Counted from the first letter of the stretch, positions 1 to 4,946 are shown. The stretch is 5,139 nt of DNA from Parcubacteria group bacterium CG11_big_fil_rev_8_21_14_0_20_41_14 (GCA_002787075.1 PCVT01000156.1:1-5139); one strand, 5' to 3'. The notes: a model not told the origin generated them from the letters alone. Numbers and translations are program-made.

Positions 1-16
1 GAAAAGGTGTTAAATT

Positions 17-760
17 ATGAGGATAATACTGCTAATATTTGTTATCGGAATAATTGCGCTGGCAGTTTTTGCAGGAACTGGCTTAAAGTCCAGCAATCCA
101 TTTATATTTTTGATAACAGGTTTAGGCATATTTGTAGTTTGGATTTTTACATTGAAAAGGGCGAAAAGAGATAAAAGGATGGTCGTTGTGCAGAATAAAG
201 GTAACAATCCAACAAGCGTTGATTATACGCAGGTAGAGATTAAAAGTCAGGCGGATTTGGACAGCTTTAGGCAGAGTATGCTTGCCGATGTAGGAAACCA
301 CGAAATTAGCACGCTCGAGAATTATAGAAGGCATTTTTCAAGTAAAATTAAGGCGAAACTGGATACAGACCGGTTGAACTGGTATAGGGAGGCCCTGGGT
401 GTTGTAAATGATATTGTAACCAGAGAAAATGATATTATTAAGGCAACCAAAGAACGTCAATTAATTGAAAAGCGAATATCAAATGAGGACTTTGAGGAGG
501 ATTTGCGAAAAAAAGAGCTTGAATTGAAGCTAATGGAATTGGAGGAAAAGATTAAAAAATTAAAAAATCCGCCACCGCCTAAACCTAAAGAAGACCCAGC
601 GACAAAAAGAAAACGACGGGAGGAGGACGGCAAGAGAATGATATTTGAATTAGACCAGTATGAGAAAAAGTTAAGGGAAGAAGGATATTCTGAAGAAGAC
701 ATACAGTATAAGCTAAGTAATTACAAAACTGCGATGGGTTGGCGTGACGATATTATATAA
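17..760 (+). CDS. Two-TM membrane protein with cytoplasmic coiled coil, unknown function
   Basis: A 247-residue protein that I do not recognise as a named family. Residues about 3-20 and 28-46 are two hydrophobic membrane segments separated by a short loop. They are followed at once by a basic stop-transfer stretch (KRAKRDKR, 47-54), which places the rest in the cytoplasm. Residues about 80-130 are predicted helical. Residues 140-183 form a charged Glu/Lys coiled coil that ends in a proline run (PPPP, 185-188), followed by a basic patch (KRKRR, 197-201) and a second helical segment (205-240). The start is ATG at 17, with AAGGTG seven bases upstream. Nothing upstream is visible, so its operon is unknown. 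Inference: a membrane-anchored scaffold or adaptor for the DNA-transfer-like genes downstream. That the gene is real is well supported by composition and RBS; the role is a guess. Confidence 0.85.
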   Translation: MRIILLIFVIGIIALAVFAGTGLKSSNPFIFLITGLGIFVVWIFTLKRAKRDKRMVVVQNKGNNPTSVDYTQVEIKSQADLDSFRQSMLADVGNHEISTLENYRRHFSSKIKAKLDTDRLNWYREALGVVNDIVTRENDIIKATKERQLIEKRISNEDFEEDLRKKELELKLMELEEKIKKLKNPPPPKPKEDPATKRKRREEDGKRMIFELDQYEKKLREEGYSEEDIQYKLSNYKTAMGWRDDII

Positions 761-763
761 AAA

Positions 764-784
764 CCAGCCATTTTTAATGGCTGG
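764..784 (-). terminator. Bidirectional hairpin between convergent genes
   Basis: A perfect 8-bp inverted repeat, CCAGCCAT (764-771) and ATGGCTGG (777-784), with a 5-nt loop. Read on the - strand, the stem is followed directly by TTTTT (complement of 759-763), so it is a good intrinsic terminator for the gene at 807-1082. On the + strand it starts 3 nt after the stop of the 17-760 gene, but only a broken T tract follows (CAGTTGGTTTCTT), so termination is probably weaker in that direction. Confidence 0.7.
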
Positions 785-785
785 C

Positions 786-808
786 AGTTGGTTTCTTATG
801 AACCGACT
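786..808. repeat. Second inverted repeat abutting the terminator hairpin
   Basis: AGTTGGTT (786-793) can pair with AACCGACT (801-808) across a 7-nt loop, with seven Watson-Crick pairs and one T-G position that forms a wobble in + strand RNA. It overlaps the TAG stop of the - strand gene (807-809). It may add to termination of the + transcript, or be a by-product of the 3' end of the gene; there is no clear T tract after it. Confidence 0.4.
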
Positions 809-1082
809 AATGTTCAATTGAGCCGAAAACCTGTCTTCTTGACTCGGCTTTAATCTCTTGAAACCGCTCTTCACCAATGTCCATAATTAGATCTTCTTCA
901 TAAGTTTTTTGAAGGTTATAAAAGGTTTCACATAAACCGCTGACCTGATGAAGTAAGTCGGTATAGGCATCTGGCGAAAGCGCAAAGAAGTTTTTCTTGA
1001 GTTTTTGCTCAATAACTTTAAATGCTATACATTGAACGCTATTAGGATCATCAATGAACTTTGGTTTTGGGAAATTAGGCAT
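807..1082 (-). CDS. Small cytoplasmic helical protein, own promoter, unknown function
   Basis: A 91-residue protein with no signal peptide and no membrane segment, not recognised as any family. It has a short N-terminal tail rich in Pro and Lys, then predicted helices at about 14-33, 37-65 and 68-84, with scattered aromatic residues. The start is ATG (complement of 1080-1082), preceded by AAAGGAGG at a good distance, one of the strongest Shine-Dalgarno sites in the window. It is the only confident gene on the - strand. It lies between the membrane protein at 17-760 and the operon starting at 1229, with a near-consensus promoter upstream, a hairpin leader over its RBS and a terminator at 764-784. 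That makes it a self-contained transcription unit. Inference: a regulator, exclusion or accessory factor of the element. There is no helix-turn-helix I can defend. Confidence 0.8.
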   Translation of the reverse strand: MPNFPKPKFIDDPNSVQCIAFKVIEQKLKKNFFALSPDAYTDLLHQVSGLCETFYNLQKTYEEDLIMDIGEERFQEIKAESRRQVFGSIEH

Positions 1083-1088
1083 AAAATC

Positions 1089-1146
1089 CTCCTTTACGGT
1101 TGCCTTTGACGTTTATGGTTTTAAACAGCAAAGTGCCGAAAAGGAG
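1089..1146 (-). promoter_or_regulatory. Leader hairpin that buries the RBS of the 91-residue gene
   Basis: On the - strand this is leader RNA between the predicted transcription start (~1159) and the ATG at 1082. In + coordinates the arms are CTCCTTT (1089-1095) with AAAGGAG (1140-1146), CGG (1097-1099) with CCG (1136-1138), CTTTG (1104-1108) with CAAAG (1129-1133), and GTTTA (1111-1115) with TAAAC (1122-1126). The loop is 6 nt. That is 20 pairs broken by small internal loops. The Shine-Dalgarno itself is the outer arm, so the folded leader should block ribosome binding. The pairings are seen directly; the regulatory effect is inferred. Confidence 0.55.
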
Positions 1147-1165
1147 AGAGTATTTAATATATATA

Positions 1166-1194
1166 AGTATAACATAGTTAATGAGTTATGTCAA
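1166..1194 (-). promoter_or_regulatory. Near-consensus sigma70 promoter for the 807-1082 gene
   Basis: Read on the - strand: TTGACA (complement of 1189-1194), a 17-nt spacer, and TATACT (complement of 1166-1171). The -35 box and spacer are exact consensus and the -10 box differs at one base. Transcription would start near 1159 and give a leader of about 77 nt. I found no comparably good + strand promoter between 1083 and 1228 for the operon that begins at 1229. Confidence 0.75.
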
Positions 1195-1228
1195 GCATTG
1201 AAGTATAGCCACACAGGAGTTAATTATA

Positions 1229-1537
1229 TTGTCGTTTAAAAATGCGGTGTTTTGGATAATATTAATATCTATAATTATCTTTGGGATACTTTATGTTTTT
1301 GATCCAATTATCCGTGCTTGGGTACAGCCAACTTTGACTAAAAAGAAAGATGTAGAGTTAGGCATGGAATTCGGCAAGCGGTTCTGGACCGCGGCTATAT
1401 TCGTTGTAGTTTGGGGGCTAATAGGACTTTTATACGCTGAAATTATTGGGAAAAAATTGCCAAAATGGAGCACCCCAATCAGTTTTTCAATAACCTTTAT
1501 TTTAACATTACTAATCTTTTTGGCTATTTGCGGGTAG
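1229..1537 (+). CDS. Small three-TM protein, possible membrane adaptor of the ATPase
   Basis: A 102-residue integral membrane protein with hydrophobic segments at about 7-24, 53-73 and 83-101. A short polar, positively charged stretch (TKKKDVE, 37-43) lies between the first two. The start is TTG at 1229, chosen because CAGGAG (1214-1219) sits nine bases upstream and no ATG is available near it. The stop at 1535-1537 is only 11 nt before the ATPase start, so the two are almost certainly co-transcribed. I do not recognise the family. Coupling ATPases of the VirD4 group usually carry N-terminal membrane helices, and the neighbour here has none, so this protein may supply the anchor. In plasmid pIP501 the coupling protein TraJ likewise lacks a membrane domain and is proposed to work with a separate adaptor, TraI. 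That comparison is functional, not based on visible similarity. Confidence 0.8.
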   Translation: MSFKNAVFWIILISIIIFGILYVFDPIIRAWVQPTLTKKKDVELGMEFGKRFWTAAIFVVVWGLIGLLYAEIIGKKLPKWSTPISFSITFILTLLIFLAICG

Positions 1538-1548
1538 CGGAGGATTAA

Positions 1549-3327
1549 ATGAAATACAACGAGATCCTAATCGGTGAGCACGCCTTTAGCAGGGGTGCAA
1601 AGGTATTCCTCAAGGACGATAAGCGAAAAGAGCACTGCCACATAGTTGGAGCTACTGGCACAGGTAAATCAAAGCTTATGGAATATATGATCCGCCAAGA
1701 TATCCGGAACGGCAAAGGCGTTTGCCTGATAGACCCACACGGCAATTTATTTGAATCAGTGCTTAAATGGGTAGTAGCAAATGGCTTTCAACACCGCTTA
1801 GTGGTGATAGATCCGGAGGAGAAAGACTGGTCCGTAGGTCTAAACTTTTTAGAATACGACCCTAATTACTTTGATGCTGGTCAGCACGTTGAAAATGTAA
1901 TTTACGGAATCGGAAAGGCCCGGGACGAAAATATATTTTCAACATCACAAGTAGTAATCTGGCTGACAAATTTCCTGCAACTTGCCGCGATGCAGGGCTT
2001 GACCTTGTCGGAAGTATACCATCTTTTAAATGAGAACAATAAAGAGCTAAGATACGCCTTGACCGAAAGAATTCAGGACGACCAAGAGCTTATCTATCAT
2101 CTAAAAGAAGCGTGGAATGAGTATGACAGCGCGCCACCGCGGACAAGAGCGGACGTGATGAAATTGCCGGTCTGGTCAAGAGTGCAGACTTTCCGGGCTA
2201 CGAAAACAATGAGGCATATTGTCGGTCAGAGCAAAACAACCGTTAACTTCTATGAGGCAATGGAGAAAGGCGAGATCGTCCTGATTAATCTGCACGGCAG
2301 ATTATCCGAGCGAGAAAGAAACCTATTAGGTGTAATCATAATAGACAAAATATATCAAGCGGCGATGAGAAGGATACCGGACAGAGGGAAATTTTTTTAT
2401 GTTTATGTTGATGAGTTCGGTCGTTTTGTATCGGACAATATCGCCAGGGCCCTGGAAGAGCTTAGAAAGCGCCACGTGCCTTTTATTTTGGCCCACCAGG
2501 AGCTTGAACAGCTTAGGGACGAGGGAATGGTAGACGGCAGGAGATTGCTTGCGTCTATTATGACAAATGCTAAAATTAAGATAGCGTTTAGAATCTCAAG
2601 GGCAGACGCGGAGGCGATGGCCTTAGAAATGTTTGCCGGCTTTATCGATGGCGACAAAATTAAACACGAGCAAACAGTAACATCGTTCTGGCCCCATAAA
2701 ACCACTGCCACGAGCCACGCCAGAGGAGAAGTAATCTCAGAAGGGGAAGCCCAGAGTTTTATGAATTCGATCGGCAGTATGTCCGGCAGTTATTCAGGCA
2801 AGGTTTATGTTCCCGGAGTAGGATTTTTAGGGGAAGACGAACTTTCGACTTATTCAATAAGCGAAAGCATGGGAATCAGCGAAGCCGAAGGCACCAGCCG
2901 CGGCACTATGCGGGGCTATTCCAGAAGTGAGGTAGAAGTAGAGTTTCCCTTTTATGACTTGGAATCGTTCAAACAAGTAACAGGCACTACTTTTTACAGC
3001 ATAGAGGAGATTAAGGAGAAGTATATTCAGCTTCTTCAGAATCAAGGGGAAAGATTTTTTCACTTAAGGGTTGTTGGTGAGACAGAGAAGCCGCCAATTG
3101 CTCTTATTACACCAACTGTAAAAGAAGCACCAATATTGCCCAGCTTGCTTAGAAAAGCCAAACTTAAAAGTATTCAAAAGTACGGATTGCCCGTTGCCGA
3201 GGTTGAGAAACAATGCGAGGAAAGGCGCAGAGAGCTTTTAAAGCTTCAAAATGTCAATAATGAGCCGGAAATCGAGGACGACGATTTAATATTTGATCAA
3301 GAAGACTATGAGCCACCAGAACAATAA
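1549..3327 (+). CDS. TraD/VirD4-like coupling ATPase, FtsK/HerA superfamily
   Basis: A 592-residue P-loop ATPase of the type IV secretion system DNA-binding (TraD/TraG/VirD4-like) group, expected to pump or tether DNA at the membrane. Visible motifs: Walker A GATGTGKS (34-41) after HCHIV; the DPHG segment (62-65) usual in this clade; Walker B in FYVYVDEF (283-290, with D288 and E289); and an AHQELEQL motif with Q317, the sensor-like Gln of the superfamily. Residues about 384-460 form a Ser/Gly-rich, low-complexity insert, followed by a small folded domain (461-525) and an acidic tail (572-592). The start is ATG 1549, with GGAGG five bases upstream. There is no N-terminal membrane segment, unlike classical VirD4, so it is probably soluble or anchored by the preceding three-TM protein. 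It overlaps the next gene by 20 nt. The superfamily call is secure; conjugation rather than another DNA-pumping role is inferred. Confidence 0.93.
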   Translation: MKYNEILIGEHAFSRGAKVFLKDDKRKEHCHIVGATGTGKSKLMEYMIRQDIRNGKGVCLIDPHGNLFESVLKWVVANGFQHRLVVIDPEEKDWSVGLNFLEYDPNYFDAGQHVENVIYGIGKARDENIFSTSQVVIWLTNFLQLAAMQGLTLSEVYHLLNENNKELRYALTERIQDDQELIYHLKEAWNEYDSAPPRTRADVMKLPVWSRVQTFRATKTMRHIVGQSKTTVNFYEAMEKGEIVLINLHGRLSERERNLLGVIIIDKIYQAAMRRIPDRGKFFYVYVDEFGRFVSDNIARALEELRKRHVPFILAHQELEQLRDEGMVDGRRLLASIMTNAKIKIAFRISRADAEAMALEMFAGFIDGDKIKHEQTVTSFWPHKTTATSHARGEVISEGEAQSFMNSIGSMSGSYSGKVYVPGVGFLGEDELSTYSISESMGISEAEGTSRGTMRGYSRSEVEVEFPFYDLESFKQVTGTTFYSIEEIKEKYIQLLQNQGERFFHLRVVGETEKPPIALITPTVKEAPILPSLLRKAKLKSIQKYGLPVAEVEKQCEERRRELLKLQNVNNEPEIEDDDLIFDQEDYEPPEQ

Positions 3328-4261
3328 AAGAAGATCGCGCTATAAACGGGATATCGAGAAGCCCCGAGCGGGGCGTTTTCAAGTTGAAGGCGACACCCGG
3401 ATTATCCGCTTAGTGCATGAATATAAATATCTCACCAGGCCTTTATTAGAACTTTTAACCGGCAGAAAAGGCACCAGCCTGAAAAACCGTCTTAGGTTTT
3501 TATACGACAATGGCTATCTGCTTAAAGTCCAGTTCTCGAGGGCTTACACCGAGACCGGTTCCACGCCCGACATCTATATTCTTGACGAGAAAGGCAGACA
3601 GATTTTTCAGGAAGCGACCGGCGAGAAACCAGACCCCTCACCCAGCAGAAATCAAAACAAGGATCCCCAACTGGAGCATGCCTTACTGATTAACACGGTT
3701 AGAGCGGTGATAACCAACGCCTGCCTTAAAAATCCGGAGATTGACCTGGTCTATTGGCAGAGAGCAGGCAAGGATACCAAAGACTTTGTCAAGATAAACG
3801 GAAAAAAGAGAGCGATCGCGCCAGATGCGTTTTTTGTATTAAAGAAGGCAGGGGGAAGGGCTTCCCCGTTCTTTTTAGAGGCAGACCGGTCAACTATGGA
3901 CCAGCCGACCTTTATCCGTAAATTAGAGGCATATTACGCCTATGGCCGAAGCATACGGGACGAGCTGGACAATCAGCGGGGAAATAGCAAAAAGGAAGTG
4001 TCAAACCGGTTCAACATTCACGGCTTTAGAGTATTAACTGTTATTGAGGACGACCGGGACTGGCAGAAAATTAGAAACAAGGACCGGCTTGCTCACCTTA
4101 TCGATGCCGGATTAAAGGCCATTGACGGCAAGGGCTGGCGCGGATTTTGGTACACCACCAAAGCCAGCATACGCATGAATGACACCACCAGCATTTTTAA
4201 GCCTATCTGGCAAATTGCCCACCAGAGCGAATCCGGAAACCACTATTCAATAATTGATTGA
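3308..4261 (+). CDS. Replication-relaxation family protein
   Basis: A 317-residue protein whose layout matches the replication-relaxation family (Pfam Replic_Relax), named for a proposed role in plasmid replication and DNA relaxation. After a basic tail (residues 5-23) comes a winged-helix-like DNA-binding region (about 31-100: RLVHEYKYLTRPLLELLTG, then a wing ending in DIYILDEKGR). Next are an LEHALLIN helix (122-129) and a C-terminal core with APDAFFVL (D173), FFLEADRSTM (E191, D193) and RKLEAYYAYG (K205, Y209-Y212). The spaced acidic residues and Lys suggest a nuclease-like fold, but this is inference. No HUH relaxase histidine cluster is present. I chose ATG 3308 over TTG 3293 because AAGAAG lies just upstream and the TTG has no close RBS; the choice is not certain. 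Its overlap with the ATPase gene argues for translational coupling and a shared complex. It ends in tandem stops, TGATAG. Confidence 0.88.
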   Translation: MSHQNNKRRSRYKRDIEKPRAGRFQVEGDTRIIRLVHEYKYLTRPLLELLTGRKGTSLKNRLRFLYDNGYLLKVQFSRAYTETGSTPDIYILDEKGRQIFQEATGEKPDPSPSRNQNKDPQLEHALLINTVRAVITNACLKNPEIDLVYWQRAGKDTKDFVKINGKKRAIAPDAFFVLKKAGGRASPFFLEADRSTMDQPTFIRKLEAYYAYGRSIRDELDNQRGNSKKEVSNRFNIHGFRVLTVIEDDRDWQKIRNKDRLAHLIDAGLKAIDGKGWRGFWYTTKASIRMNDTTSIFKPIWQIAHQSESGNHYSIID

Positions 4262-4277
4262 TAGGGCTGCTATTTTT

Positions 4278-4306
4278 TCTTTAACCAGTTTAGCTTGTGG
4301 TAAAAT
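4278..4306 (+). promoter_or_regulatory. Extended -10 promoter for the candidate RNA
   Basis: TGGTAAAAT (4298-4306) has the TGn extension and a -10 box differing from consensus at one position. The -35 is poor: TCTTTA at 4278-4283 with a 17-nt spacer is the best fit. The predicted start is near 4312-4313, exactly at the 5' side of the structured RNA. It lies 14 nt past the stop of the replication-relaxation gene, so read-through from the operon is also possible. Confidence 0.55.
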
Positions 4307-4312
4307 ATAAGT

Positions 4313-4518
4313 TCGGCGGTCGCCGTTTCCCCTTGAGGTCAAGTGACCCATATTGACCGCTAAAAGGTAAAAGAAGGAGGTAGGAGGAAGTTATTGAAAA
4401 CCTCAATGAAGGCGGCGGGCTTTTCAATAACCAGTTATAGCATTCTTTTGGGAACAATCCGAAGTCGCCCGTCTTTTCGGAGAGTTCGGGAAGCAAAAGC
4501 GGCCGCCTTGATTTTTTT
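4313..4518 (+). ncRNA. Candidate structured non-coding RNA, about 205 nt
   Basis: A gene-free stretch with dense, mutually compatible pairing. The ends pair: GGCGGTCGC (4315-4323) with GCGGCCGCC (4499-4507), nine pairs with one G-U, then GTTTCCC (4325-4331) with GGGAAGC (4488-4494), seven pairs with one G-U. Inside are a hairpin GGTCAA/TTGACC (4337-4342, 4353-4358); a helix AAAAGAA/TTCTTTT (4369-4375, 4443-4449); an apical perfect 11-bp stem GTTATTGAAAA/TTTTCAATAAC (4390-4400, 4421-4431); and a hairpin TCCGAA/TTCGGA (4458-4463, 4476-4481). An extended -10 promoter sits at the 5' end and a T7 tract at the 3' end. The size and end-to-end pairing resemble 6S RNA in outline, but I cannot match it to 6S, SRP, tmRNA, RNase P or a riboswitch. 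It could instead be a structured single-strand origin or oriT. The pairing is seen; the function is unknown. Confidence 0.55.
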
Positions 4519-4521
4519 ATT
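4499..4521 (+). terminator. Terminator formed by the RNA's closing stem and T7 tract
   Basis: The 3' arm of the closing stem (4499-4507) is followed by TTGA and then seven T (4512-4518). The arm is part of a long-range stem with 4315-4323, not a local hairpin. A local alternative is the palindrome GCGGCCGC (4499-4506), which cannot make a normal loop. So it acts as an intrinsic terminator only if the long-range fold forms. Confidence 0.45.
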
Positions 4522-4535
4522 AAGTATGTTAGAAT
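4508..4535 (+). promoter_or_regulatory. Promoter of the coiled-coil gene, giving a leaderless mRNA
   Basis: TTGATT (4508-4513), a 16-nt spacer, and TAGAAT (4530-4535) with the TG of an extended -10 at 4527-4528. The expected start point, about seven bases past the -10, is 4542-4543, which is the ATG itself. No Shine-Dalgarno lies between 4520 and 4543, which fits a leaderless transcript. The -35 and spacer coincide with the T-tract of the upstream RNA. Confidence 0.65.
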
Positions 4536-4542
4536 AGCGTAT

Positions 4543-4746
4543 ATGACAGACAAACAAATGGAAAAATACTTCACCGCTATTCAGGAGAGGTTTGACGAGC
4601 AGGACGAAGAGCTAAAAATGATCAAAGAAACCATGAAGATTATTTTGGATATTGTCAGCTCTATCGACGACGAGCGAAAAGATATAAAATCCTCTCTCTG
4701 GGAACTGGACAGCAGAGTAAGAAAGCTTGAGCACAGCAAGGCTTAA
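4543..4746 (+). CDS. Small coiled-coil protein, unknown function
   Basis: A 67-residue, highly charged protein, predicted almost all helical, with heptad-like spacing of hydrophobic residues at about 13-40 and 43-64 around a short Asp/Glu break (41-45). No membrane segment, cysteine pair or catalytic motif is seen. Small coiled-coil ORFs of this look are common in Patescibacteria-like genomes, but I cannot assign a function. ATG 4543 is the first codon after a good promoter (4508-4535) and has no RBS, so translation is probably leaderless. It is monocistronic, separated from the operon by the candidate RNA and followed 60 nt later by a terminator hairpin. Inference: an oligomerising adaptor or regulator. 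The gene is likely real; the role is open. Confidence 0.75.
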   Translation: MTDKQMEKYFTAIQERFDEQDEELKMIKETMKIILDIVSSIDDERKDIKSSLWELDSRVRKLEHSKA

Positions 4747-4806
4747 TATTTTTATTTCCCACCCAAACTAAAAACGCCTTCCTAATCGGGAACGCGCGGA
4801 GAAGAC

Positions 4807-4827
4807 GGCGGTTTCGCCGCCTCTTTT
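4807..4827 (+). terminator. GC-rich hairpin terminator after the coiled-coil gene
   Basis: GGCGG (4807-4811) pairs with CCGCC (4817-4821) around TTTCG, followed by TCTTTT (4822-4827). It is 60 nt past the stop at 4746, and nothing coding is visible in 4747-4806. It is a plausible intrinsic terminator; the T tract is interrupted by one C. Confidence 0.6.
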
Positions 4828-4854
4828 AATTCTCACGCCCGCAAAAAATTTGTA

Positions 4855-4869
4855 AAGCCCTTCGGGCTT
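4855..4869. repeat. Short perfect hairpin AAGCCC-TTC-GGGCTT
   Basis: AAGCCC (4855-4860) and GGGCTT (4864-4869) form a 6-bp stem with a 3-nt loop. It lies between two terminator-like hairpins and is followed by GACAAAACGCC, so it lacks its own T tract on the + strand. It may be part of a compound terminator or of a small structured RNA. Confidence 0.5.
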
Positions 4870-4906
4870 GACAAAACGCCCCCGCAATGCGGAGGCTTTT
4901 TTTGTC
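4870..4906. terminator. Strong, nearly symmetric bidirectional terminator
   Basis: GCC-C-CCGC (4878-4885) pairs with GCGG-A-GGC (4889-4896) around a 3-nt loop, with one C/A mismatch on the + strand that becomes a G-U wobble on the - strand. Seven T follow (4897-4903). The flanks GACAAAA (4870-4876) and TTTTGTC (4900-4906) extend the symmetry. The + direction is a classic intrinsic terminator; in the - direction the stem is better but the T run is only four. Confidence 0.75.
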
Positions 4907-4946
4907 GGGCGGAATCCGGAGCTGATCTTCAAAGGTCGAAACCGCC

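Noticed and set aside
1054..1239. 61-codon + strand ORF across the divergent intergenic region
   Set aside because: It begins inside the - strand gene, has no RBS, and covers the promoter and leader hairpin that explain the sequence better.
2403..2711. 102-codon - strand ORF inside the ATPase gene
   Set aside because: It is a shadow of a gene with clear Walker motifs in the + frame, with no RBS or separate signal.
3293..3307. TTG 3293 as the start of the replication-relaxation gene
   Set aside because: The nearest purine-rich site (GAGG, 3273-3276) is too far. ATG 3308 has AAGAAG close by and loses no domain, though it is not excluded.
4313..4518. tmRNA, RNase P RNA, SRP RNA or a known riboswitch
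   Set aside because: None of the conserved cores I know for these was found; only a general outline similar to 6S RNA remains.
4290..4574. 94-codon - strand ORF across the candidate RNA
   Set aside because: It starts inside the coiled-coil gene, has no RBS or promoter, and its composition follows the hairpins and the T-tract it crosses.
1229..4746. CRISPR array, IS element or integration site
   Set aside because: No regularly spaced repeats, transposase motifs, terminal inverted repeats or tRNA-derived direct repeats were seen.
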